From Mobilibacterium timonense (GTDB taxonomy: Bacteria > Bacillota > Clostridia > Peptostreptococcales > Anaerovoracaceae), in NCBI RefSeq assembly GCF_900155555.1, contig NZ_FUHN01000006.1, positions 124,001 through 188,000 of the forward strand: a DNA stretch of 64,000 nucleotides. Direction: 5' to 3'. A model generated the notes under the pieces. That model was not told where the DNA came from, made no database searches, and saw only the letters and a program-made list of their open reading frames with translations. Every line of letters starts with the position of its first letter. The first letter of the stretch is position 1. A program made the position numbers and the translations under genes. Positions 10,101-16,889 of the stretch are shown piece after piece.

Positions 10101-10885
10101 CAGGAGAGCTGAGGATCGATCCTAGATCGGTGACCCTCACATCCGGAAGCGCCAGCAAGCCGTTCGACAGAACGCCGCTCACCAACAGCGACATGACCGT
10201 CGGCGGAGACGGATTTGCGGCAGGCGAGGGTGCATCGTACACCTTCACCGGAAGCCAGACAGAGCAGGGCGAGAGTGACAACACCTTCGATTACACCCTG
10301 AACGATGGGACTAAGAGCAACAACTACAGCATCGAGGTGAACTACGGAAAGCTGACGGTAACAGCTCCGATACTGTACACCGCTACTATCCACTACACAG
10401 ATGCCAACGGAAACACCCTGGCACCTGACTACATCGGACAGTATATGGTTGGAGACAGCTTCAGCATCACATCCCCGGCAGTGTCCGGTTACACTCCTAG
10501 AGAGGCATATGTGACCATGGCAAGCATGCCGGAGAGAAACGTAGAGGTGACCGTAGTTTACGACAGGAACCCGGATGTAACACCTGTTACTCCTGTGGTG
10601 CCGCCGGTAACTCCTCCGGTAAGACCTGGATTCAATCCTGGAACAGGAATAACCACTGGAGGTGCGGCGATCGTAGCAGGACCGAGCGGAGACACGCTCA
10701 CTGACCTGGGTGACGTTAAGACACCAAAGGCCAACAGGATGCTTCACGAGAAGTGCAACATCCTGCCATTCCTGTTCATGCTCCTGACCATGATCGTGGT
10801 GATCGCGTACACGCATTCCATGAAGAAGGATCAGGAGGAGATCTTCGAACTCACAGAGGATCTGGAGGAAAAGAAGAGACTCTGA
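1133..10885 (+). CDS. giant cell-surface protein with InlB-like and MBG/YDG-like repeats
   Basis: Exported protein of 3250 residues. A signal peptide (residues 1-33) and a Q/S/T/A-rich linker (to about 115) precede a beta-rich domain. Several InlB B-type (Listeria-Bacteroides, Flg_new) repeats follow, with GY-x-F-x-GW motifs near residues 280, 430, 755 and 1040. From about residue 1060 to 3080 there are 24 MBG/YDG-like beta domains, each marked by a K-x-YDG-x-x-L motif, ending with a divergent FDR copy. A MucBP-like domain (about 3083-3148), a Pro/Val-rich stretch, one membrane helix (about 3207-3226) and a charged cytoplasmic tail (DQEEIFELTEDLEEKK) complete it. There is no LPXTG motif, so it is probably held by the membrane helix. 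A role as a stalk or adhesin is family-based inference. Confidence 0.9.
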   Translation: MKKKNAKKWMALFLALAMVVTSGVLTTAPGLLASEENTYETAQDQSQDTAGTTGQTADAQEQTSQEAQLPENQTAQSSDTSSQASGQSDGQASDQAASSEAAKTEEPSMPAQSFSGTASNGVTVKVSAPEGALPSGSTMVVTAVSAKTAKSIAEKTASAQVKDAVGVDITFKDANGNEIEPKKAVSVSMSLASKLDGDSFTVSHKSDSGKVNEVSASASAGGASFSESSFSIYVISGEGEENIPVATYNFHDADGNVIDTQNVKTGDTLNKPSSPEKDGYKLVGWSTTKGASTADFDGFGKVTVDKEETVNVYPVFQEAHYVFFMDGIDDSSRVSTTKEGVEGDRISTADVKLPLESTKSVTGWYTDKALTNPVGDSVTLGTKNIKLYPKIEEGHYLQFASGEGASYIAPQFVAANQGTKKPSDPKRPGYTFVGWSTEKDATNANFDFGGTISEDTTLYAVWKAKDDTSYTVVYWKQSVEDSKDAKDSQKTYEYAGSASRTGTTGATVSPNYSDRNKDYTGFKYNSSKSESVTVSGDGTTILNVYYDRETLTINFYTIQRDWWGSSWQKYKTFTGLYGQTLAQNGYTWPSQYNWHNRSWNQQLTFLDAFIFDTLDEYGTSTDISVYGRNPSGTSTISHYKQNLDGSYSYGDPANSTTTTGGTFYFSNKYNGFTINSYSTNGKNWNDASAGSGVKYDRNLYVRYSRNSYTLTYYNYNKTAKDVKVLYEAPLSGYADYVPERPADLPDGYTFQGWYKDKECTVPFDFNTTMPVNDVMVYAKWAAPEVNGKAYLAVHGGDSVDLQLEYGDKIDASQLPSVYDSQGHLVQTGSSEKIVIPDGYDWKGWATKSGDSYTLFNFNTEIYSDIELYPFYVSNGKYKVEYSAGAGTGSVEDPKLYAEGSHADVQYGSAIKAPKGKVFLYWQSESGDAYYPDDKIAVNGTNAGDDKIITLTAVYGNKADTASLTYNSNYPEGSIDTDGNQKVTQKYNGGTDLTNNTKLKTLTLEETGFTAPLGYEFTGWNTEPGGSGKSIAADADPATEILVDNSGDNILYAQWTEKPKTEITVKPADESKTYDGTALKADSYEITGGALGEGDRIVATYGGSQTNAGSSDSSFASFKIMHGNVDVTDLLYKVTKETGTLRVDPKEVTVTAEDKSKAYGEKDPELTAKVAGVLNDDKIQYSLSREAGEDVGTYAITPSGSEEQGNYTVKFADGKLTISKSDKLTVTATGYEGVYDGESHAASAVANVTEGTTIFFKVGQDGEWTTDAPSIKDVGTKTVYVKAENSNYKTAEAEAVTLKVTKRLVTLTSETASKEYDGTPLTRPDVTVGGQGFVAGEVSDIKATGSQTEAGTSDNTISYTKEDGFKEGNYDISETIGTLTVTKNASKEIVLTAASGSKTYDGTPLKAGDATITGLPDGFTGEAVSGGETRTNAGVTVTKVKSYKIYNADGKDVTDQFTNVKYVDGKLTVNKRSVTLTSESATKVFDGTALTRPDVTGQEGFVSGEVTGVKATGSITKAGSVINTITYTAGKDFKESNYNIKKDEGKLTVTKVPVSQANVAVTANSNSWVYDGKSHSDDGYTVSGLDKMPEGFSVKATVEGSVKNVNDSGKENKITKAAIMYKGEDVTDQFESGVAIKNGVLNITAKPVVIHSASDSKVYDGKPLTNANVTFDEGKTFVEGEVKAEAVGTITKVGSTKNTIKLTVADGYTLDNYSITEDPGTLTVTPNSEAVTITARSASKPYDGTALTAGYDWTAPAGYTVEAKTSGSITDVGKVANKIDSYVVRDADGNDVTDQFSNIKTADGNLEVTKRQVTLTSGSATKEYDGTALTNGEVSGGDQFVAGEVSSVRATGSITKVGKTENTIEYDINDGFKAGNYNITKNPGTLKITANTTAEIKVTAPSDTKMYDGKTLKAGKAVVTGLPDGFTGTADSTGSIKNAGTVTTSVDKSTLVIRDADGNDVTDQFSNITYRDGKLTVTKRAVTLKSESAVKVFDGTALTRPDVTVGGQGFVGGEVKDIKATGSITKAGSVTNTITYTENSTFDKDNYDITKNEGTLTIKKVPSEKANVVVTANSNTWVYDGKSHSDDGYTTSGLDKMPSGFSVKATVVGSVKNVKGSGTENKVTKAAIMYNGEDVTDQFESGVTAESGTLSITAKPVVIQSASDSKVYDGKPLTNSKVTFQDGKTFVEGEVKAEAVGTITKVGSTANTIKLTVTDGYTLKNYDIQMSEGTLTVTRNSEAVTVTARSASKPYDGTALTAEYDWTAPAGYTVEAKTSGSITDVGKSVNKIESYVVRDANGNDVTDQFSNIKTSDGTLEVTKRQVILSSGSDSREYDGTALTKPGVTIGGQGFVNGEVSNIRATGSITKVGKAENTIEYDTNDGFKAGNYQITENPGTLEITANTTAAIKVTAASDTKVYDGKALKAGAATVTGLPDGFTGTADSKGSIRDAGTVATTVDESTLVIRDAAGNDVTDQFSNITYKNGELKVTKRNVTLKSESATRAYNGSALTRPDVEVGGQGFVDGEVKDIKATGSITKVGTVKNLITFAAGDNFNKENYNIKKDEGDLTITQVPVSTADVAVTANSHTWVYDGKSHSDDGYTVSGLDKMPAGFSVKATVVGSVKNVGDSGTENKITKAAIMYKGEDVTDQFESGVAIKNGVLNITKKPVVIQSASDSKVYDGKPLTNSKVYFQDGKAFVEGEVKAEGTGSITKAGSIDNPIKYTVNDGYTLDNYDIEESFGTLTVTKNSEAVTVTARSADKPYDGTALTAGYDWTAPAGYTVEANTIGSITDVGKTANKIDSYVVRDADGNDVTDQFDNIKTADGTLEVTKRQVVLTSGSATKEYDGKALTNSEVTGGDQFVAGEVSNIRATGSITGVGKVKNTIKYDTNDGFKAGNYQITENPGTLEITANTSAKIKVTAASGSKKYDGTPLTAGAATVTGLPAGFTGAADSTGSIKDVGSLKTAVDKSSLVISDGDGKDVTAYFASIEYAAGELRIDPRSVTLTSGSASKPFDRTPLTNSDMTVGGDGFAAGEGASYTFTGSQTEQGESDNTFDYTLNDGTKSNNYSIEVNYGKLTVTAPILYTATIHYTDANGNTLAPDYIGQYMVGDSFSITSPAVSGYTPREAYVTMASMPERNVEVTVVYDRNPDVTPVTPVVPPVTPPVRPGFNPGTGITTGGAAIVAGPSGDTLTDLGDVKTPKANRMLHEKCNILPFLFMLLTMIVVIAYTHSMKKDQEEIFELTEDLEEKKRL
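5549..10129 (+). repeat. three tandem ~1.53-kb super-repeats inside the giant gene
   Basis: Equivalent points recur at 5549, 7073, 8603 and 10130, giving units of 1524, 1530 and 1527 bases. Each unit encodes six MBG-like domains in the fixed order KVFDG/RAYNG, WVYDG, SKVYDG, KPYDG, EYDG, then T-K-x-YDG or SKKYDG. Nucleotide identity between units is high enough to see by eye (for example the TGGGTATAC...AAGAGCCACAGCGA block at 5831, 7358 and 8888), pointing to duplication or homologous exchange. Confidence 0.9.
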
Positions 10886-10936
10886 TCTGAGGTATCAGAG
10901 ATAGCGGACAAAGGACAGATATCAGGGAGATTTTAA

Positions 10937-10966
10937 GGAAAAGGGTGCCTGAGGGCGCCCTTTTCC
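10937..10966 (+). terminator. intrinsic terminator of the surface operon
   Basis: 13-bp stem GGAAAAGGGTGCC/GGCGCCCTTTTCC with a TGAG loop, one G-T pair and a T run in the descending arm. It ends the signal peptidase-giant protein operon. Confidence 0.85.
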
Positions 10967-11048
10967 AGTGGCCGCGAATGTGGGATAATAAGGCCGGAAC
11001 ATTGAGCTCAGAAGTGCAGTGAATCAGGAAAATAGCAGGAGGTTTGCG

Positions 11049-11600
11049 ATGGGCAAGGTGAGGTCCATATCTATGAACGAGCAGGCGCTGGCTTATATGA
11101 AGCGTCTGGGACTGAGAGACGTGGTGCTGGACGTGATAAAGTTCACCAGCTGATGCGCCCCTCCGAAACTGGAGATATCAGTAGGTTTTGCTGATAAGGG
11201 AATGTCGGAAGATGAGGCTCTGGAACTGTACCGGAGCAAAGGATATGAGTGCGTAAGGGGCCCGGTGGGGATGGTTTTCTGGCCATCGAAGGGCGTGATC
11301 ACCGACGGGGATATCAAGGTGGATTACGAGGAAAAACCGTGGCTCAGCACCTTTGTGGTGAAGGGTATCCGTCCGAAGGTCAGGAAGAACCAGGCAAGGG
11401 ATTACACGAACGAGATGAAGGCCATACTTCAGCTGGCAACCAGGAACGGGCGCATCACCAGCCGTGAAGCGGGGAAGATGTGCCGCCTGACTCCTGAGCA
11501 GACCTCGAAGCTGATGAGGAGGATCGTCCTTGGAGGCTTCCTGGAAAAACACGGGAACGGCCGCGGCACCTGGTATTCGCCTACGGGGAAGAGACCGTAG
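11049..11600 (+). CDS. probable selenoprotein: CC/Se-motif-like domain fused to a winged helix
   Basis: Read from ATG 11049 (AGGAGG at 11037-11042, spacing 6), frame one runs 34 codons to TGA at 11151, then continues open for 148 codons to TAG at 11598. The internal ATG at 11202, the only start the downstream frame offers, lacks a spaced ribosome binding site. If TGA codes selenocysteine the product is 183 residues with Sec35-Cys36 in DVIKFTS-U-CAPPKLEISVGF. That context resembles the CC/Se motif (seleno)protein family, where a Cys-Cys or Sec-Cys pair follows a D-x-x hydrophobic strand. Residues 116-183 (TNEMKAILQLATRNGRI...GGFLEKHGNGRGTWY) look like a winged-helix DNA-binding domain, an addition to the short family form. 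A SECIS-like hairpin follows the TGA. A redox-sensing regulator is a reasonable guess; the alternative is a nonsense mutation. Confidence 0.7.
11176..11196 (+). promoter_or_regulatory. candidate bacterial SECIS hairpin
   Basis: TATCAGT pairs with GCTGATA (7 bp, the last a T-G pair), leaving the loop AGGTTTT with G at loop position 2. The loop begins about 29 nt after the TGA at 11151-11153. Stem length, loop size, loop G and distance all fit the known limits for bacterial SECIS elements read by SelB. A shorter CTCC/GGAG hairpin (11161-11174) lies between them. Confidence 0.55.
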
Positions 11601-11624
11601 TTACATAGGGCAACAGGCCATCAG

Positions 11625-11657
11625 AGCGGGGCGCTGCGCGCGGTAGCCCCGCTTTTT
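11625..11657 (+). terminator. intrinsic terminator
   Basis: AGCGGGGC (11625-11632) pairs with GCCCCGCT (11646-11653), followed by TTTTT. It closes the selenoprotein transcript, 24 bases after its stop codon. Confidence 0.85.
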
Positions 11658-11671
11658 GAATAAAAAAGGGC

Positions 11672-11700
11672 TTGCGCTGTGGTACAAACGAGGGTATACT
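11672..11700 (+). promoter_or_regulatory. sigma-70 type promoter of the structured RNA
   Basis: TTGCGC (11672-11677), 17-base spacer, TATACT (11695-11700). It sits directly after the selenoprotein terminator and drives the stretch that ends at the terminator near 11884, with no convincing reading frame between. Confidence 0.65.
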
Positions 11701-11706
11701 CAAGTC

Positions 11707-11884
11707 GTGAAGTGACAACGCATAGACGCAAGAGAGTTGTCACCGAAACACCCCTGTAATGCAAGCGTAATTCAATAAGATTACGGCGGCACATTATCCA
11801 TGCCTTTGATGGCCGTCATAATATCCCGCGTGCTATGCACAGCAGAACGTCCGGAGTCGTCAGGCCCCGGACGTTCTGTTTTTT
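11707..11884 (+). ncRNA. unidentified structured RNA, about 178 nt
   Basis: Promoter-bounded and terminator-bounded unit without a plausible gene. Visible stems are GTGACAAC/GTTGTCAC (11712-11719 with 11736-11743, perfect 8 bp), CGTAAT/ATTACG (11766-11771 with 11780-11785), and a nested ATTAT-CCAT...ATGG...ATAAT hairpin near 11790-11825. A perfect 12-bp terminator stem ends it. GCATAG (11720s) could also pair with CTATGC (11830s). I see no tmRNA, RNase P, SRP, T-box or common riboswitch signature. Its size is like 6S RNA, but the 5' half folds on itself and not with the 3' half. It may be a free small RNA or the leader of prmA with a strong terminator. Confidence 0.55.
11843..11884 (+). terminator. 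intrinsic terminator of the structured RNA
   Basis: CAGAACGTCCGG (11843-11854) pairs perfectly with CCGGACGTTCTG (11867-11878), 12-nt loop, then TTTTTT. Confidence 0.9.
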
Positions 11885-11920
11885 GTACAAAAAACCTAGA
11901 CCACAGTTTAAAATATGGTA

Positions 11921-11948
11921 TTGAACACATAATGCAACTGGCTATAAT
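11921..11948 (+). promoter_or_regulatory. promoter of the prmA operon
   Basis: TTGAAC (11921-11926), 16-base spacer, TATAAT (11943-11948). It leaves a 5' leader of about 150 bases before prmA in which I see no gene. Just upstream, 11896-11911 reads CTAGACCACAGTTTAA, 13 of 16 identical to the TetR-type operators at 17681 and 21149. Confidence 0.6.
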
Positions 11949-12107
11949 AATATGTAATCGCAAAACAGGCCGCGCGGTCGACAGCAGGTACATCTGTAAA
12001 GCCCTTGTAAAATGTGGTTTTTTTAACAATAGATCGAAGCCCGGTCGACTGGCGGTCTATACAAACTTCAAGGATGTTTCCGGCACCATGCCGAGGTCTG
12101 ATAAAGC

Positions 12108-13115
12108 ATGAGATTCATAGAAATAAACATAGATACAAGTCAGGAAAAGCTGGATGAGCTGACCGACAGCCTCGTCCAGGCGGGATGGGGAGTTATGGAC
12201 ATAAGAGATCCCGCCATGTCCAGAGCCATGTCAGAGGATCTCAGGAACGCTGAGTACTGGGATTCCCCCGACCTGGAGAGACAGCTGGCCCAGACGCCCG
12301 GGGCAGCCCTGTATTTTGAGGACACACCTTCGGGAGAAGAAGAGGCGGAAGCCCTTCAGGATCTCCTGGAAAAGTGGAACAGCGACAGTCCGGACTCCGG
12401 CGACTGTCCGGCAGGCAGTGGGCTTGCAGGATGTCTGCAGGTCTCCAGGACCGTCGTGGACGATGAGGATTGGAAAAACAAATGGAAGGTGGGCCTGAAG
12501 CCAGTGGCGGTGAGCGGACACATCACCGTATCCCCGACCTGGATCGACTATGAGCCGGGAGACGGCGAGCAGGTGATGTGGATCGAGCCTGGCATGGCCT
12601 TTGGAACAGGCACCCACGAGACCACCAGCCTCTGTGCGGAGCTCCTGGATCACTACATCTCGGCGTCCGAAGATCCTGAGAAAATAAAGGTCATGGATGT
12701 TGGATGCGGTACGGGTATCCTGTCGATCATGGCAAGGTTTCTTGGCGCCGGAGATGTGCTGGGAATAGACATAGACCCGGAAGCAGTGCGGACGGCCAGA
12801 GAGAACGTGGCGAAAAACCTTGATCCAGAAGGATCCGGCAGCGCCCCTGGTATCGAGATCCGAGAGGGCGACCTCACCAGAGGCGTGAGTTATCAGGCTG
12901 ATATCATAGTGGCCAATCTTCTGGCGCCTCTGATCGAGGCGCTGACTCCCGACGCAGCAGCGCATCTGAACTGTGGCGGCGTCTACATAGTTTCCGGCGT
13001 GCTGGTCTCCCAGGAAAAAGAGGTGATGGAGGCTCTGGAGAAGAGCGGTTTCACCGTGGAAAGGATCAGAGAGAAGGATCAGTGGTGTGCCATGGCTGCC
13101 AGGCTGAACAATTAA
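12108..13115 (+). CDS. prmA: ribosomal protein L11 methyltransferase
   Basis: SAM-dependent methyltransferase of 335 residues that methylates ribosomal protein L11. The SAM-binding motif I VMDVGCGTGILS lies near residues 195-206, followed by the acidic loop GIDIDPEAV and the ANLLAP motif IV (near 269) that is typical of PrmA. The substrate-binding N-terminal half is slightly longer than usual because of a Gly/Ser/Asp-rich insertion near residues 85-105. GAGGT upstream is a modest ribosome binding site. First gene of a run with an amidohydrolase, metA-lysC and a TetR regulator. Confidence 0.93.
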   Translation: MRFIEINIDTSQEKLDELTDSLVQAGWGVMDIRDPAMSRAMSEDLRNAEYWDSPDLERQLAQTPGAALYFEDTPSGEEEAEALQDLLEKWNSDSPDSGDCPAGSGLAGCLQVSRTVVDDEDWKNKWKVGLKPVAVSGHITVSPTWIDYEPGDGEQVMWIEPGMAFGTGTHETTSLCAELLDHYISASEDPEKIKVMDVGCGTGILSIMARFLGAGDVLGIDIDPEAVRTARENVAKNLDPEGSGSAPGIEIREGDLTRGVSYQADIIVANLLAPLIEALTPDAAAHLNCGGVYIVSGVLVSQEKEVMEALEKSGFTVERIREKDQWCAMAARLNN

Positions 13116-13151
13116 AGGAAAATAAAAAGGTCATATGTGAGGGGTGTTGAA

Positions 13152-14555
13152 ATGAAGACAGGATATGTAAACGGGATACTTCTGGACGGAACGGAGAATA
13201 TGGTCCCTCAGAAGGACAAGATGGTGATCACAGAGGGGTCGAAGATCATCAGTGTAGAATACAAAGACAAGGCCATCGCCGACGGAACATACAGAGAATG
13301 TCAGATCGTGGATCTTAACGGGGCGTATATCATGCCGGGGCTGATCAACATGCACACTCATCTGGCATCCTCGGGGAAACCTCTTAAAGCGAGGAGCAAG
13401 AAGGACATAAAGAAGATAACTTCTCTGATGTCCTCAAACCCGCTCACCAGAAGATACGCAATGGGGCAGTTCCAGAAAAATGCCGAGACCGAGCTGGTCA
13501 GCGGCGTCACCACCGTGAGGTCCATGGGAGGGCTTTCGGATCTGGAGACGACCCTGAGAAATGACATTGCAACTGGAAAGGTCGAGGGGCCGAGGATCCT
13601 CACCTGCAACATGGCCATATCTGTGCCGGGAGGCCACATGGCGGGTTCGCTGGCATATGAGGCCACAAGTCCTGAAGAGGCGGCGTCTTTTGTGAGAAAG
13701 CTGGTGTCTCAGGGAGTGGATCTGATCAAGCTCATGGTCACAGGCGGAGTCCTGGACGCAGACGAAGAGGGCGAGCCTGGAGCTCTGAAAATGTCCCCGG
13801 ACATCATCAAGGCGGCCTGCGATGAGGCACACCGTCTTGGATATAAGGTGTCGGCCCATTGTGAGAGTCCGGCAGGTGTCAAGGAGGCGCTCCGAAACGG
13901 TGTCGACTACATCGAACACGGAGCGAAGCCGGACCAGGAGATGATGGACCTTTTCAAGGAAAAAGGAGCCGCTCTCATCTGCACCATCTCGCCGACGATA
14001 CCGTATGTTTTCGGAGACCCGAAGATAACCGGTTTCACAGAAATGGAGCAGAACAACTGCAGGACCGTGCTTGACGGCATCATCAGCTGCGCCAGGGCAT
14101 GCCTGGAAGAGGGCATTCCGGTCGGGCTGGGCACCGACTCCGGAACGAGCTTCACGACCCACTACGACATGTGGAGAGAGCTGGCGTACTTCAGCTACTA
14201 CTGCGGGGTGTCCAGGAATTTTGCGCTCCATACCGCGACCCAGGTCAACGCCGGGATCGCCGGACTCGGCCAGGTCACCGGCACCATAGAGCCGGGCAAG
14301 GCCGCTGACATGATAATGACCGAGGGAAATCCACTGAACGACCTGGAGGCCCTGAGGGGAATGTACATGGTGGTGGTCAGAGGAAAGCTGATCAGGGAGC
14401 CGCTGCTGGACAAGGTCGATCAGATAGACAAGCTGGTGGACAGGGCCAGCGTGGACGTGCGGAAAAACACGGAGGATCACGAGGAGCTGGAGAAGATCCT
14501 CGAGAATGAGGACATTGACGAGAACGCCAGGAGAGAGATTTTAGACAGGAGATAG
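13152..14555 (+). CDS. metal-dependent amidohydrolase (imidazolonepropionase-like)
   Basis: 467-residue cytoplasmic hydrolase of the amidohydrolase superfamily. Metal-site motifs are visible in order: MHTHLA near residue 68, [10 protein letters not shown] (a lysine that may be carbamylated), SAHCESP, DYIEHGA and GLGTDSG. These match the Xaa-Pro/Xaa-Arg dipeptidase or imidazolonepropionase-like subgroup; the substrate cannot be told. I choose ATG 13152, which has GAGGGG at a good distance; an in-frame ATG at 13137 would add five residues. It ends 7 bases before the metA-lysC fusion. Confidence 0.85.
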   Translation: MKTGYVNGILLDGTENMVPQKDKMVITEGSKIISVEYKDKAIADGTYRECQIVDLNGAYIMPGLINMHTHLASSGKPLKARSKKDIKKITSLMSSNPLTRRYAMGQFQKNAETELVSGVTTVRSMGGLSDLETTLRNDIATGKVEGPRILTCNMAISVPGGHMAGSLAYEATSPEEAASFVRKLVSQGVDLIKLMVTGGVLDADEEGEPGALKMSPDIIKAACDEAHRLGYKVSAHCESPAGVKEALRNGVDYIEHGAKPDQEMMDLFKEKGAALICTISPTIPYVFGDPKITGFTEMEQNNCRTVLDGIISCARACLEEGIPVGLGTDSGTSFTTHYDMWRELAYFSYYCGVSRNFALHTATQVNAGIAGLGQVTGTIEPGKAADMIMTEGNPLNDLEALRGMYMVVVRGKLIREPLLDKVDQIDKLVDRASVDVRKNTEDHEELEKILENEDIDENARREILDRR

Positions 14556-14562
14556 AGACAAA

Positions 14563-16851
14563 ATGCCAATCAAAGTACCTAACAATCTGCCGGCCATAGA
14601 CATATTGACGAGAGAAAACGTTTTCGTGATGACGGACACACGGGCCATGACCCAGGACATCCGTCCGCTGAAAATACTGCTCCTGAATCTCATGCCGACC
14701 AAGATCGCCACAGAGACACAGCTCACCAGACTGCTGGGAAACACCCCGCTCCAGATCGAGCTGGAGCTCCTCCAGACCGCCACCCACAAGGCCAGCCACA
14801 CCTCCGAGGAGCACATGATCTCCTTTTACAAGACCTTCGACCAGGTGAGAGAAAACAACTACGACGGGATGATAATCACTGGTGCACCGGTGGAGCTCAT
14901 GGATTTTGAAGAGGTCGACTACTGGGACGAGCTGTGCGAGATCATGGAGTGGACCAAGTCCCACGTCCACAGCACATTCCACATCTGCTGGGGCGCCCAG
15001 GCGGGGCTTTACTACCACTACGGCATCCACAAGCACCTGCTGCCGAAGAAGCTCTCCGGCGTCTACAAGCACCACCTGGACTACAAGAAGGGGATGCTTT
15101 TCCGGGGCTTCGACGACGAGTTCTACGTGCCCCACTCCAGGAACACCACCGTATACAGAGAAGACATCGAGGCTATCCCGGAGCTTAAGATCCTCTGCAG
15201 CTCCGACGAGGCCGGTGTATTCTGCGTGAAGAGCGAGGACGACAGGCAGATTTTCGTCACCGGCCACTCCGAGTACGACGGCGACACCCTCAAGAACGAA
15301 TACGAGAGAGACGTCAAGGCCGGCCTGGATCCCGACGTTCCGGAACACTACTTCCCGGACGACGATCCGACGAAGGAGCCTGTGGTGAACTGGCGTTCCT
15401 GTGCCAACCTGATCTACTCCAACTGGCTGAACTACTTCGTCTACCAGTCCACCCCGTACGACATACACGCTATCCAGAACGAGGAGCTGGCACCGGTGCT
15501 ACAGAGGAAAAGCAGCCTCACCGCCGCGAAGTTCGGCGGCACGTCGCTGGCGGACGCTGAGCAGTTCCGCAAAGTGCGTGACATCATAAAGTCGGATCCC
15601 GCACGCAAGTACGTGGTGGTCTCCGCCCCGGGCAAGCGCTGCGATGACGATGAAAAGATAACGGACCTCCTGATCCGCGCTGCAAAGGCTCCGGCAGGAG
15701 AGGAAGGCAGAGAAGAGAGAGACAGGCTCCTGGCCCAGGTGGAGAAGCGTATCCACGACATAGCGGATATCGTGGCTCCGGAGATGGACGTGGAAAAGAT
15801 CTTCGTGGAGATCAGGGAAAAGGCGGATTCCCTGGAGGGTTGCGCTCTCAGGGACTATCTGGCCAGCAGGGGTGAGTATCTGTCGGCAAGGATGCTTGCG
15901 GAGTACACAGGGTGGACCTTCATGGACCCAGCCGGGATGATCCGCTTCGACGACGAGGGCAGGCTGGACAGGACCGCCACGAGGGCGCTGCTGTCCTCGA
16001 AGCTGCGGAACGTGGAAAACGTGGTGATCCCCGGGTTCTACGGAGCAAAGGAAGACGGGACGATAGTCACCTTTTCCAGGGGAGGCTCCGACATCACGGG
16101 AGCGCTGGTCGCCTCCGCGGTCAAGGCGGATGTTTACGAAAACTGGACGGACGTTCCGGGGATGCTCATGGCCGACCCTCGCATCGTGAAGGATCCTCTC
16201 ACGGTCCCTGTGATCAACTACAAGGAGCTGCGGGAGCTGGCTTTGAGGGGAGCGAACGTGCTCCACGAGGATGCGGTCGCCCCTGTGCGGAGGACCGGTA
16301 TCCCGATAAACATCAGAAGCACTGAGCAGCCGGAGCTCAACGGTACGCTCATAGTGCAGAACGCGGACTTTTACGATTCCGTGCTGGATATTTCAGGCAT
16401 TTCCGGCAGCAAGGGATACGCTTCCATCGCCATCGACAAGGAAGGCATCGGAAGGTCCTCCGGTGCTCACCAGGCGCTGATGGATCTGCTGGGATCCAGG
16501 GGCATCCAGGTGGCCGGAGAGCAGATCACCACGGATTCCATATCCATCGAGGTGGAGGCGAGGCCTCTGCGCGATGAGATAGAGGAGATCTCCAGGGAGA
16601 TCCAGCATGTGGTGGACGCGGACGACGTGACCATTTCCTCCGGGCTGGCGACCATTGCGGTGGTGGGCCGGAACATGGCGGACAAGTCCAGCGTGGCGGT
16701 GAAGGTGTTTGAAGCCCTCGCCAACGAGCACATAAGTACCAGATTCGTTGACCACAGCGCCGACAGCATCAGCATCCAGCTGGGCGTCAGCGAAAGCGAT
16801 TACAAGAAGGCCATCAGGACGATATACAGGCAGTTCAGCCTCATCCGCTGA
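14563..16851 (+). CDS. metA-lysC: homoserine O-acetyltransferase-aspartate kinase fusion
   Basis: One 762-residue chain joins two methionine-pathway enzymes. Residues 1-305 are MetA-like: catalytic Cys142 (HICWGAQA), His235 and Glu237 (TGHSEYD). Residue 111 is Glu ([10 protein letters not shown]), the residue known to select acetyl-CoA over succinyl-CoA in this family, so acetyltransfer is predicted. Residues 318-762 are an aspartate kinase: [13 protein letters not shown] at 323, [13 protein letters not shown] in the kinase core and a C-terminal ACT pair ([19 protein letters not shown]). The frame is uninterrupted. AGGAG lies about 12 bases before the start. Fusing the first step of the aspartate pathway to homoserine activation would tie both to one regulatory unit. 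Confidence 0.9.
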   Translation: MPIKVPNNLPAIDILTRENVFVMTDTRAMTQDIRPLKILLLNLMPTKIATETQLTRLLGNTPLQIELELLQTATHKASHTSEEHMISFYKTFDQVRENNYDGMIITGAPVELMDFEEVDYWDELCEIMEWTKSHVHSTFHICWGAQAGLYYHYGIHKHLLPKKLSGVYKHHLDYKKGMLFRGFDDEFYVPHSRNTTVYREDIEAIPELKILCSSDEAGVFCVKSEDDRQIFVTGHSEYDGDTLKNEYERDVKAGLDPDVPEHYFPDDDPTKEPVVNWRSCANLIYSNWLNYFVYQSTPYDIHAIQNEELAPVLQRKSSLTAAKFGGTSLADAEQFRKVRDIIKSDPARKYVVVSAPGKRCDDDEKITDLLIRAAKAPAGEEGREERDRLLAQVEKRIHDIADIVAPEMDVEKIFVEIREKADSLEGCALRDYLASRGEYLSARMLAEYTGWTFMDPAGMIRFDDEGRLDRTATRALLSSKLRNVENVVIPGFYGAKEDGTIVTFSRGGSDITGALVASAVKADVYENWTDVPGMLMADPRIVKDPLTVPVINYKELRELALRGANVLHEDAVAPVRRTGIPINIRSTEQPELNGTLIVQNADFYDSVLDISGISGSKGYASIAIDKEGIGRSSGAHQALMDLLGSRGIQVAGEQITTDSISIEVEARPLRDEIEEISREIQHVVDADDVTISSGLATIAVVGRNMADKSSVAVKVFEALANEHISTRFVDHSADSISIQLGVSESDYKKAIRTIYRQFSLIR

Positions 16852-16889
16852 TGAGTGCGGTGGTGGATCGCACGAGAGGGAATAATGAA

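Noticed and set aside
5549-10129. Possible CRISPR or satellite array
   Set aside because: The repeats are in-frame protein repeats of about 250 bases and 1.5 kb, with no short identical repeats or unique spacers.
8987-10816. 609-residue minus-strand frame inside the giant gene
   Set aside because: Same reason: antisense shadow of the repeat array.
11707-11884. 6S RNA
   Set aside because: Length fits, but the 5' part forms its own hairpin; I see no long stem joining the ends nor the central bubble. Kept as unidentified RNA.
11800-12111. 103-residue plus-strand frame upstream of prmA
   Set aside because: It runs through the perfect 12-bp terminator and the prmA promoter, lacks a ribosome binding site and has no protein-like pattern.
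14392-15468. 358-residue minus-strand frame opposite metA
   Set aside because: Antisense shadow of the metA-lysC coding region.
16851-16889. Upstream start of the TetR gene overlapping the metA-lysC stop
   Set aside because: No ribosome binding site at a suitable distance; ATG 16890 has GAGAGGG. The overlap start cannot be fully excluded.
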